From NCBI GenBank assembly GCA_946481035.1, contig CAMLNK010000100.1, positions 1 to 8,967 of the forward strand: a DNA stretch of 8,967 nt, given 5' to 3'. Below are positions 1 through 6,416 of this stretch, piece by piece. This DNA is from an uncultured Dyadobacter sp. GTDB lineage: Bacteria > Bacteroidota > Bacteroidia > Cytophagales > Spirosomataceae. The notes under the pieces are model-generated. The model saw nothing but the letters and a program-made list of their open reading frames with translations, ran no database searches and was not told the DNA's origin. The position numbers and the translations under genes were made by a program. How positions within the stretch are numbered: the first letter of the stretch is position 1; each line of letters begins with the position of its first letter.

Positions 1-1
1 G

Positions 2-334
2 ATGCTGAACGGCGAGGCGGTGGATGCATTGTCGGCCATCGTGCACCGCTCGAAATCTTATGAATGGGGCAAGAAGCTCTGCGAAAAACTCCGCGAACTG
101 ATCCCGCGGCAAATGTTCGAAATCGCTATCCAGGCGGCAATCGGCCAGAAAATTATCGCCCGCGAGACGGTAAAAGCCATGCGGAAGGACGTTTTGGCCA
201 AATGTTATGGCGGTGATATTTCCCGTAAGCGCAAACTCCTCGAAAAACAGAAGAAAGGTAAGAAGCGTATGCGCCAGGTGGGTAGTGTAGAAATTCCGCA
301 GGAAGCATTTATGGCCGTTTTGAAGATCAACTAG
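2..334 (+). CDS. lepA: Elongation factor 4 (LepA), C-terminal part, cut by window start
   Basis: This is the last 110 residues of LepA/EF4, a ribosome-associated translational GTPase of about 600 residues that acts on the elongating ribosome and is linked to back-translocation and ribosome assembly. Only the LepA-specific C-terminal domain, which reaches toward the A-site tRNA, is visible. The recognisable family blocks are [16 protein letters not shown] (about residues 33-48 of the fragment), [17 protein letters not shown] (about 64-80) and [22 protein letters not shown] near the end in shortened form, matching the E. coli protein nearly block for block. The GTPase domain and true start lie upstream of the window; the methionine at position 2 is internal. 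Base 1 is the last base of a preceding codon. The gene ends with TAG, 11 bases before the next start codon. Identity is secure. Confidence 0.97.
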   Translation: MLNGEAVDALSAIVHRSKSYEWGKKLCEKLRELIPRQMFEIAIQAAIGQKIIARETVKAMRKDVLAKCYGGDISRKRKLLEKQKKGKKRMRQVGSVEIPQEAFMAVLKIN

Positions 335-345
335 TAATTTCAAAT

Positions 346-2043
346 ATGAAAGCAAAATACCAGCAGTACTACCTCAGAGGGTTGTTGCTGGTATTTTTGT
401 TTTATCATGCGCCCACCATTTTCCTCGGCCCGGGCGCATTCTTCAATGCCTTCGACTCCCTCGACTCGTTTGTAGTATGGTACCGCCTCGCGACGCAGCA
501 CGCCTACGCATGGGCGCCCCCGTACGCGATCATCGAGCCTTTTATGGGTGGTGTACCAAAATTTACGCTGGTCAGTACCTATAATGTATACTACTGGCTC
601 AATCTCCTGCTGCCGACTTTTTATGCATTCCAGGTTTACAATATCTTCATCAGCGGCGTTGCATTAATCGGCATGTGGCTGCTCGGCCGGAGACATTTAG
701 GTGTTAACGAACCGGCGGCCGCGTTTCTCGCATTGTCATTTGCATTCACACCTTTTCTTCCCACATGGGGGCTAAGCATCGCAGGCCAGCCGTTGCTCCT
801 GTTTGTGATCCTGAATATTCGTGCAGGAAAGCCCGCGATCTGGAACTGGCTCATCCTGGCGGCATTTCCCTTTACTTCCAATTTCCAGTCCGCAGGTGTG
901 TTCATCCTCTTCGCATTCGGGGTGCTGATTGGCTTTGATTTGGTTCAAAAACGCCCGGTCCGGCGGCTGCTGCTCGCATTTGCCATTCTGCTGGCGGTGT
1001 ACCTGGCCACGAAGATCGATCTGATCCAGAATCTGCTGGGCGGCGAGGGGTTTGTTTCCCACCGGATGGAGATGCGCCGGTTCCCGGTGTCGCTGGGCGT
1101 CTGCCTGAAAATATTTGCCCGGTATTTCCTGCTCGGTAATGTCGATGTCGCGCTATCGCTGCACACATTCGTGCTCCTGCCATTTGTGTGCGTGGTGTAT
1201 GCGGTACACGTTTTTCGCAAAAAGGAACTGCCGCGGGGCCTTACCACGACGTTGACCATTATCGTCCTGATCTGCTTTTACATTGCGATATTAAACTGGG
1301 AGCCAATCGTTGCGCTCCGGAACGGCTCCGATTTACTTCGAATGTTCAGCCTGGAAAGGTTTCATATTTTCCTGCAAATGCTCTGGCACATTGCCGCCGC
1401 GCAGGCGCTGCTGCTTATCGTCCCGAAATATCAAAGCCGGATATTGCTCGTTGTGGCGGCCATGCAGCTCGCGGTTTGCTTCGCCTACCAGCCTACCTAT
1501 TATGAGCGTTTTGTCAAAAAGTTTGTCTCCATTGCCCCGTATCATTATATATTCACTTACGAGGATTACTATGCCGAACGCATGTTTGACAATATCAAGG
1601 CGGCCATCGGCAAACCGGCGAACACTTACCGTGTGGCGAGTATCGGTATTCCACCGGCCGTAGCGCAATACAATGGCATCTGGACAATCGACGGATATTC
1701 AAGCAACTATCCCCTGCCCTACAAACACAAGTTCAGGGAAATCATCGCCAACGAACTCGCAAAGAACCCGAACAACCGGGGTTTCTTCGATTTCTGGGGA
1801 AGCCAGAACCTCATTGTCTACGATCAGGAGCTACCCTATTTCGAAACGCATATGACCCGCGGCACGGCCCCGGCCGACCGCCCGGTTACACTTTCGCATG
1901 AAGCTTTACGGAAGCTTGGATGCGACTATATATTGTCCGCTGAAAATATCCGGGAGCCCGAAAAATCGGGTTTAAGGAAGCTGGCGATATTCAGCTCAGC
2001 CATTTGGCATGTAAGTCTATATGAAGTTACTAATAACCAGTGA
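346..2043 (+). CDS. Multi-pass membrane protein, DUF6044/YkoS-like
   Basis: A 565-residue integral membrane protein. Roughly ten hydrophobic segments can be seen, at about residues 10-28, 83-113, 122-140, 145-158, 166-196, 206-222, 268-290, 300-318, 340-358 and 364-380. A soluble C-terminal domain of about 180 residues follows. FDSLDSFVVWYR (36-47), PFMGGVPKFTL (65-75) and the segment around IDGYSSNYPLPYKHKFREII (448-467) resemble, from memory, conserved blocks of the DUF6044 family (Bacillus YkoS). The early acidic motif followed by many membrane spans and a soluble tail recalls GT-C-type glycosyltransferases, but no activity is established. ATG 346 is chosen because the first membrane segment begins at about residue 10 and no other ATG occurs before residue 67. 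It starts 11 bases after lepA, yet its first codons contain a terminator-like hairpin (354-403). The family call is moderately sure; the function is unknown. Confidence 0.75.
   Translation: MKAKYQQYYLRGLLLVFLFYHAPTIFLGPGAFFNAFDSLDSFVVWYRLATQHAYAWAPPYAIIEPFMGGVPKFTLVSTYNVYYWLNLLLPTFYAFQVYNIFISGVALIGMWLLGRRHLGVNEPAAAFLALSFAFTPFLPTWGLSIAGQPLLLFVILNIRAGKPAIWNWLILAAFPFTSNFQSAGVFILFAFGVLIGFDLVQKRPVRRLLLAFAILLAVYLATKIDLIQNLLGGEGFVSHRMEMRRFPVSLGVCLKIFARYFLLGNVDVALSLHTFVLLPFVCVVYAVHVFRKKELPRGLTTTLTIIVLICFYIAILNWEPIVALRNGSDLLRMFSLERFHIFLQMLWHIAAAQALLLIVPKYQSRILLVVAAMQLAVCFAYQPTYYERFVKKFVSIAPYHYIFTYEDYYAERMFDNIKAAIGKPANTYRVASIGIPPAVAQYNGIWTIDGYSSNYPLPYKHKFREIIANELAKNPNNRGFFDFWGSQNLIVYDQELPYFETHMTRGTAPADRPVTLSHEALRKLGCDYILSAENIREPEKSGLRKLAIFSSAIWHVSLYEVTNNQ
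354..403 (+). terminator. Terminator- or attenuator-like hairpin inside the start of the DUF6044-like gene
   Basis: A perfect 12-base inverted repeat, AAAATACCAGCA (354-365) and TGCTGGTATTTT (386-397), is extended inward by G·U, U·G and A-U pairs (366-368 with 383-385). After a two-base bulge, ACCT (371-374) pairs with GGGT (379-382) around a CAGA loop. The stem is followed by TTTTTGTTTT (394-403). The A-rich left arm, paired right arm and T-run have the form of an intrinsic terminator. It would suit the end of lepA, but it lies in codons 3-20 of the next gene. A ribosome starting at ATG 346 would cover part of the left arm, so it could act as a translation-sensitive attenuator. The structure is seen; the role is inferred. 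Confidence 0.6.
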
Positions 2044-2153
2044 CGTATATCTAATAGAAATTATTCGTCACCGATTAAAAACTCATCGCTAGCCGGTTGC
2101 TCACTGGGGACATTTTTGCGTATATTCAACGCATCAAAGGAACCCTATTGTTT

Positions 2154-2885
2154 ATGAGCATCGTCGTATCCAACATCAAATTCCACAACAACCAGCAACT
2201 CGATTATTTCGGGCACAAAATCAAAAAAACAATGATCCCGGTTTCCTCGCCTTACGTGCGCAGGCATGTGAAGGAGGTCATTGACTTTGCGGGGATCAGA
2301 AAATCCGACCGGATTATCGACGTGGCGTGTGGAATGGGTAAATACACTTTGAATTTCCTCGCGCAGGGTTACCGCGTGGAGGGACTTGATCTGTCGCCAT
2401 TCCTTTTGCAGCAGCTGCTGGTATACAACGACAACAAGTTTCCCGTCAAGCTCCACGCCGCCGACATCCTCGATGCGCCGGAAGAACTGAACGATCAGTT
2501 CGATGTGGTAATGGGCTTCATGGCACTGCACCACTTCCACAGCCTGCACGCTTGCTTCCAGGCGATGTACCGGATATGCAAACCGGGCGGAAAACTGGTG
2601 TTCCTGGAACCGAATGCTTACAACCCGCTCTACTACCTGCAAATCGCGCTCACGCCCGATATGTCGTGGGAAGGAGATAAGGGTGTAGCGGATATGACAA
2701 AAAAGAAGTTGTTCAGTGCGATGGATTATGCCGGTTGGACGAATTTGAAGATCAAAAGGTTTGGCTTTTACCCGCCCTTCCTTTCCAACACGACATTAGG
2801 CCAGAAAAGCGAACCTGTCCTGGAAAAAATCCCGGGATTGAATACTTTTCTGCCTTTCCAGATCATCACAGCAGAAAAAAGATGA
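2154..2885 (+). CDS. Class I SAM-dependent methyltransferase
   Basis: A 243-residue cytoplasmic methyltransferase with a Rossmann-like SAM-binding fold. Motif I is IDVACGMGKYT (residues 55-65). The acidic end of strand 2 is GLDLS (77-81), followed by AADIL (102-106, Asp104) and FDVVMGFMALHHF (116-128), where the HH resembles many Methyltransf_11/25 proteins. The post-I strand GGKLVFLEPN spans 145-154. The substrate cannot be told from sequence. ATG 2154 is preferred over an in-frame TTG at 2097: the extra 19 residues have no family look, and AAAGGAA (2136-2142) lies 11 bases before the ATG. It opens a five-gene run: its TGA overlaps the next gene's ATG as ATGA. A gap of 110 bases separates it from the membrane protein upstream, with no clear terminator and no strong promoter match. 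The fold is sure; the role is inferred from neighbours. Confidence 0.85.
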   Translation: MSIVVSNIKFHNNQQLDYFGHKIKKTMIPVSSPYVRRHVKEVIDFAGIRKSDRIIDVACGMGKYTLNFLAQGYRVEGLDLSPFLLQQLLVYNDNKFPVKLHAADILDAPEELNDQFDVVMGFMALHHFHSLHACFQAMYRICKPGGKLVFLEPNAYNPLYYLQIALTPDMSWEGDKGVADMTKKKLFSAMDYAGWTNLKIKRFGFYPPFLSNTTLGQKSEPVLEKIPGLNTFLPFQIITAEKR

Positions 2886-3676
2886 TTGAAGAGAATAGAG
2901 AAAAGTGGCTTGTATCCTATCCGGACGATGGGAATTCGGTGTGTTTTGAGATGGAGGATATGTCGTTCTGGTATCAGCACCGGAACAAATGCCTCGTGGA
3001 GACCATGAAAGGGAACGATTTTCCCAAAGAATTCCTCGACATCGGAGGTGGGAACGGCATTACCGCATTGGCAATGCAAAACGCAGGCTACGAGGTAACG
3101 CTCGTCGAACCGTACAGTACCGGGGTCGAGAATGCCAGGAAGCGGGGGATCCGGTCGACGACCCAGAGCACCCTGGAAGAATACGTAGCCCAGGTGAGCG
3201 GCACCGCTCCCGCGGCGGGGTTTTTCGACGTGATGGAACATATTGAAGACGATAAATCCTTCCTCGAAAATATCAACCGGCTGCTTACCCCCGACGGCCG
3301 CATTATGCTTACAGTACCCGCATTTCAGAGCCTATGGTCTGAAAACGACGTTCAGCTGGGGCATTTTCGGCGGTACACACTCGGGCAGCTCTCTGCCCTG
3401 CTTGCGAAGGCCGGTTTCAGGGTAACCTATGCCACCTATTTTTTCTCGCTCGTGTGGGCGCCTATGTGGCTTGCACGGGTATTGCCCGAAAAATTCGGCG
3501 TTAAAAAAGATAATACCCCGGCAAAGAAACGGAACGAACATATGGCCGGCCGGCCAACCACGGCACGTTTACTTGGACGCTTGCTGGGCTGGGAGGTAAA
3601 TGCCATCCGAAGCAAAACAAAAATCCCGTTTGGTACCAGTTGCCTGATCGTTGCACAGAAAACAAGAGCCTTGTGA
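2882..3676 (+). CDS. Class I SAM-dependent methyltransferase (Methyltransf_23-like)
   Basis: A 264-residue cytoplasmic methyltransferase of a different subgroup from its upstream neighbour. It has FLDIGGGNGITAL (residues 51-63, motif I), LVEPY (74-78, acidic residue Glu76), GFFDVMEHIEDD (113-124) and LTPDGRIMLTVPAF (135-148). The block HFRRYTLGQL (161-170) is typical of the large Methyltransf_23/UbiG-like set often found in surface-polysaccharide and lipid clusters. A hydrophobic stretch YFFSLVWAPMWLARVL (186-201) might touch the membrane or a lipid substrate. ATG 2882 overlaps the previous stop (ATGA) and starts directly before the domain; the open frame continues upstream to 2735 but only in the shadow of the first methyltransferase. 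The stop overlaps the aldolase start (GTGA). The substrate is unknown; a methyl group on a sugar, a hydroxy acid or a lipid is plausible. Confidence 0.85.
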   Translation: MIEENREKWLVSYPDDGNSVCFEMEDMSFWYQHRNKCLVETMKGNDFPKEFLDIGGGNGITALAMQNAGYEVTLVEPYSTGVENARKRGIRSTTQSTLEEYVAQVSGTAPAAGFFDVMEHIEDDKSFLENINRLLTPDGRIMLTVPAFQSLWSENDVQLGHFRRYTLGQLSALLAKAGFRVTYATYFFSLVWAPMWLARVLPEKFGVKKDNTPAKKRNEHMAGRPTTARLLGRLLGWEVNAIRSKTKIPFGTSCLIVAQKTRAL

Positions 3677-4497
3677 ACCAAAATTTACCTGTAACCAACC
3701 ATTTTCAGCTCTTTCTATTCTCGACCGACCCGGCCATCGTCCGAACGGCCATAGCAGCCGGCGTGGACGGAATCATCGTCGATTGGGAAAACCAGGGAAA
3801 GAAGCTCAGGCAAGAAAATTTCGACACGCAGATTAACTATGATACTTATGAAGATCTCTGCCGCATAAGGGAAGTGACGCCGGCTGGCCGCCTGATATGC
3901 AGGATTAACGGTTTTTCACCAGACTACACTCAGGAAGAAGTTGAGCTCGCCCTGCGTGCGGGAGCCGATGAGATCTTTCTGCCGATGGTCCGGACCGCCG
4001 AAGAAGCGCGTGACACATTACAAATGATCGGCGGACGTGCCGGGTTCAATATATTAATCGAAACGACCTCGGCCCTCGACTGCATCGCTGAATTAAGCGA
4101 ACTGCCGCTTCGCCGGGCCTATATCGGACTGAACGACCTGCATATCCAGCAGAACAGCCGGAACATTTTCGTTCCGCTCATGAATGAAACCGTAACCCAC
4201 ATCCGCAGGCAATTCGAAATACCGCTCGGCGCAGGCGGCGTAACCTACCCGCCCAATGGCCTGCCGATCGCCAGTAAGTACCTGATCAACGAGTACGCCC
4301 GCCTGGGGATCGATTTCAGCTTTCTCCGGCGCACATTCATCAAAGACCACGCCCACCACAGCATGGAACATATGGTCCATCATATCCGGAAAGCCTACGA
4401 TGAAGCCCGCAGACGATCGCATGAGGAAGTTTTTGCGGATTTCCAGGCCTTCCGGGAACAAGTCGAAAGCTGGACTACCAATCCGCATCACGCATGA
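3673..4497 (+). CDS. HpcH/HpaI (CitE-like) aldolase family protein
   Basis: A 274-residue TIM-barrel protein of the HpcH/HpaI aldolase/citrate lyase beta superfamily. These enzymes use a divalent metal to make or break a carbon-carbon bond between pyruvate (or acetyl-CoA) and an aldehyde or 2-oxo acid. Visible marks are IIVDWEN (34-40), the substrate-binding arginine in ICRING (Arg77), GADEIFLPMVRT (97-108), the metal-ligand Glu130 in NILIETTSALD, and YIGLNDL (150-156), whose Asp155 is near the usual second metal ligand. The C-terminal part is rich in His and Arg. GTG 3673 is chosen because it gives a GTGA overlap with the methyltransferase stop; the frame also opens at TTG 3640, deeper inside that gene. 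Its TGA overlaps the dehydrogenase start (ATGA). Coupling to a 2-hydroxyacid dehydrogenase suggests an aldol product that is then reduced. The donor and acceptor cannot be named. Confidence 0.82.
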   Translation: MNQNLPVTNHFQLFLFSTDPAIVRTAIAAGVDGIIVDWENQGKKLRQENFDTQINYDTYEDLCRIREVTPAGRLICRINGFSPDYTQEEVELALRAGADEIFLPMVRTAEEARDTLQMIGGRAGFNILIETTSALDCIAELSELPLRRAYIGLNDLHIQQNSRNIFVPLMNETVTHIRRQFEIPLGAGGVTYPPNGLPIASKYLINEYARLGIDFSFLRRTFIKDHAHHSMEHMVHHIRKAYDEARRRSHEEVFADFQAFREQVESWTTNPHHA

Positions 4498-5438
4498 TCC
4501 TCCTGATGTACGACCCGGTAAAGCCGCATTTGCAGCGCCTGCAACAAGCCGCTCCGGGTCATGAAATAGCCATTGCACATTCATTGGAAGAAGCTTGCAA
4601 GCTCATCGAAGAAGCCGAAATCGTGCTGGGAAACCGCTATTTTATTCAAAGCCTGCCATTTGCCAAAAAGCTTCGCTGGATGCAATCCAATTCTGTGGGG
4701 GTGGATATCATCTTGACCGAAAAACAGCGGCTTTTGAACCAAAACATTACCCTTACCTGCGCCCGCGGCGTGTACGATGCCGAATTGGCAGAGCATACCA
4801 TTACATTACTACTTAGCCTGTTCCGGAACATGCATTTGCTTCGTGATGAACAGCGGGAGCATTCCTGGCAGCGGCACAGGTTGCGGACATTGCACGGCAG
4901 CCGTTGCCTGATCCTCGGATGGGGCAGCCTGGCGCAGGAGATTGCCCGGCTGATAACGGCAATGGGCGGGCACGTCTCAGCCGTAAGGAACCGTTCCTAC
5001 GATTCGGAAGAACGCGGTATTCGCCTATTCGGGCAGCAAACCTGGCAGGCCCGATTGCCAGAAACCGATGCATTGATCATTTGCCTTCCCAAAACTTCGG
5101 AAACACACCATTTTGTAAACGGCCCGATCCTGAACCAGCTGTCCGACAATGCATTTGTAATCAATATCGGCAGAGGCGGAACCCTCGACGACCAGGCATT
5201 GCTGGAAAGCGTACAAGCGGGCAAACTGGCCGGCGCCGCGCTGGATGTATTCGAAAACGAACCGTTGCCTCCTTCGCATCCGATGTGGGCCGAGCCTCGG
5301 ATCGTGGTTACGCCGCATGTAGGCCGGAGCCTCGAAGGGCCCGAGTACAAATGGCAATCCCTGTTTGAAGAAAATCTCGCGCGTTATGTACGCGGGGAAG
5401 CGCTGTTGAATATCGTCAACTACGAAAAGGGTTATTGA
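4494..5438 (+). CDS. D-isomer-specific 2-hydroxyacid dehydrogenase
   Basis: A 314-residue NAD(P)-dependent oxidoreductase that interconverts a 2-oxo acid and a D-2-hydroxy acid in the cytoplasm. The N-terminal catalytic half is followed by the nucleotide-binding segment CLILGWGSLAQEIARLI (138-154). The catalytic triad of the family is complete: Arg227 in NIGRGG, Glu256 in DVFENEPLP and His275 in TPHVGR, with spacing close to that of SerA and glyoxylate reductases. The glycine motif is GxGxxA instead of GxGxxG (Ala147). Strand 2 ends in AVRNRS (163-168) with no acidic residue, which suggests NADP(H) preference. There is no C-terminal ACT domain, so it is not a SerA of the regulated type. The start overlaps the aldolase stop by ATGA, and the stop overlaps the glycosyltransferase ATG by one base. 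The natural substrate is unknown; reduction of the aldolase product is an attractive guess. Confidence 0.88.
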   Translation: MILLMYDPVKPHLQRLQQAAPGHEIAIAHSLEEACKLIEEAEIVLGNRYFIQSLPFAKKLRWMQSNSVGVDIILTEKQRLLNQNITLTCARGVYDAELAEHTITLLLSLFRNMHLLRDEQREHSWQRHRLRTLHGSRCLILGWGSLAQEIARLITAMGGHVSAVRNRSYDSEERGIRLFGQQTWQARLPETDALIICLPKTSETHHFVNGPILNQLSDNAFVINIGRGGTLDDQALLESVQAGKLAGAALDVFENEPLPPSHPMWAEPRIVVTPHVGRSLEGPEYKWQSLFEENLARYVRGEALLNIVNYEKGY

Positions 5439-6184
5439 TGGTCAGTATCGTTATTCCGGTATATAAAAGCGCTTCTACGCTGGTGGCTTTGCACGGGCGG
5501 ATAAGCCGGGCGGCGGCGTCTTTGTCAGTTCCGTGCGAGATCGTGTATGTGAATGATGCTTCACCCGACCAATCGCTCGCTATCCTGCGCGAGCTTCCGC
5601 CGAGTATTTCGTTTCACATTGTGAATCTGAAAAAGAATGGCGGCCAGAGCAACGCGCTGATCGCCGGAATGGCATTCGCCCGTGGTGAACTGATTGCGAC
5701 CATGGATGCCGATTTGCAGGACGAGCCGGAAAATCTGCCGTTGATGATCGAAGCGTTGAAACCGGGGCTAGACGTTGTTTTTGCCAAACGACAGGGCAAA
5801 TATGAATCGCCCGGCCGGCTGCTTACCTCCTATTTTTTCAAAGGAATGGTGCATTGGTTTTCAGCCCGGAAAATACCTATGAATGCGGGCCTGTTCATGG
5901 TCGTGAGGAAGGAGGCTGCTGCCGGTTTTATCCCTTATTTACCACACTCGCCATACCTGATCGGGCTCATAGCCAGAACAGGCCTGCGGTGTGCCACCAT
6001 AACCGTGGAGCGGCAGGGCAATGCCTTTGGCGAAACCTCTTATACATTCCGCAAACGCCTGCGCGTTGCCCGGAGCTTTTTCAGGACACTTCGCCTCCCC
6101 TCCCCGAAACCGGGCCAAGAGGCGGCCGGATGGCTTAATTCACATCTTTTGGCCGATCATTTATATATCGCCGGAAAGCAATGA
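5438..6184 (+). CDS. Family 2 glycosyltransferase (polyprenyl-phosphate sugar synthase-like)
   Basis: A 248-residue GT-A fold glycosyltransferase. It opens directly with MVSIVIPVYKSAST, has IVYVNDASPD (35-44, nucleotide-binding Asp40), KNGGQSNALIAGMAFARGE (66-84) and the metal-binding DxD segment ATMDADLQDEPE (87-98). The later QGNAFGETSYTFRKRL (193-208) matches the basic helix of dolichyl/undecaprenyl-phosphate sugar synthases (DPM1/GtrB-like). Unlike GtrB proteins, it lacks the two C-terminal membrane segments and ends in a short polar tail, so it would be cytosolic or peripherally bound. ATG 5438 is used; it shares its first A with the upstream TGA (TGATG). An in-frame TTG at 5435 would add one residue. 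It is the last gene of the run. The donor sugar and acceptor are unknown; a lipid-phosphate acceptor is inferred from the family resemblance. Confidence 0.88.
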   Translation: MVSIVIPVYKSASTLVALHGRISRAAASLSVPCEIVYVNDASPDQSLAILRELPPSISFHIVNLKKNGGQSNALIAGMAFARGELIATMDADLQDEPENLPLMIEALKPGLDVVFAKRQGKYESPGRLLTSYFFKGMVHWFSARKIPMNAGLFMVVRKEAAAGFIPYLPHSPYLIGLIARTGLRCATITVERQGNAFGETSYTFRKRLRVARSFFRTLRLPSPKPGQEAAGWLNSHLLADHLYIAGKQ

Positions 6185-6252
6185 AAGCGCCGTACTGACG
6201 TGCTGTTTGGAGCGCAGCAAAATGACAAATGCACGCCAGACAGCCATACCAC

Positions 6253-6265
6253 ACTGATTATCAGT
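6253..6265. promoter_or_regulatory. 13-bp perfect palindrome, possible operator
   Basis: ACTGAT-T-ATCAGT is a perfect inverted repeat around a single central base in the gap between the glycosyltransferase and the E2 gene. It lies about 95 bases before the likely -7 element of the E2 gene. Two 6-base half-sites with a one-base centre would suit a dimeric regulator, but a site of this size can also occur by chance and no regulator gene is nearby. Confidence 0.25.
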
Positions 6266-6360
6266 CATTACAAGAAAGGTTGTTTTTCCAAAACAGGATC
6301 GCAACGACGGACAGGGGCAATTTTATAATGTTAAACCTCTCTCCTATTCACCTTTTATTG

Positions 6361-6368
6361 TAATTTTG
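6361..6368 (+). promoter_or_regulatory. Bacteroidota-type -7 promoter element for the E2 gene
   Basis: TAATTTTG is an exact match to the TAnnTTTG -7 consensus of the Bacteroidota primary sigma factor, about 50 bases before the E2 start codon, in an AT-rich patch. The -33 TTTG element is not seen at the expected spacing, so support comes from the -7 box and its place in the only long gap upstream of the gene. A TATAAT at 6324-6329 is a weaker alternative. The rest of the 232-base gap (6185-6416) holds no ORF with family marks and no clear terminator for the upstream operon. Confidence 0.5.
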
Positions 6369-6416
6369 ACCAAAGTCTGAATTTCGACCAAGAACAAAAA
6401 TACCTTAACAAGCGAT

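Noticed and set aside
2097..2153. TTG start at 2097 for the first methyltransferase
   Set aside because: It adds 19 residues without family similarity; ATG 2154 has an AAAGGAA at a workable distance and precedes the domain.
2145..2642. 165-residue minus-strand open frame opposite the first methyltransferase
   Set aside because: It is antisense to a protein with clear SAM-binding motifs, and its own translation shows no domain.
2735..2881. Upstream extension of the second methyltransferase frame
   Set aside because: It overlaps the coding end of the first methyltransferase by about 150 bases; the ATGA overlap at 2882 is the natural start.
6184..6225. Possible terminator after the glycosyltransferase (GCTG and CAGC arms followed by AAAA)
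   Set aside because: The stem has only four pairs and is followed by A and not T on the + strand.
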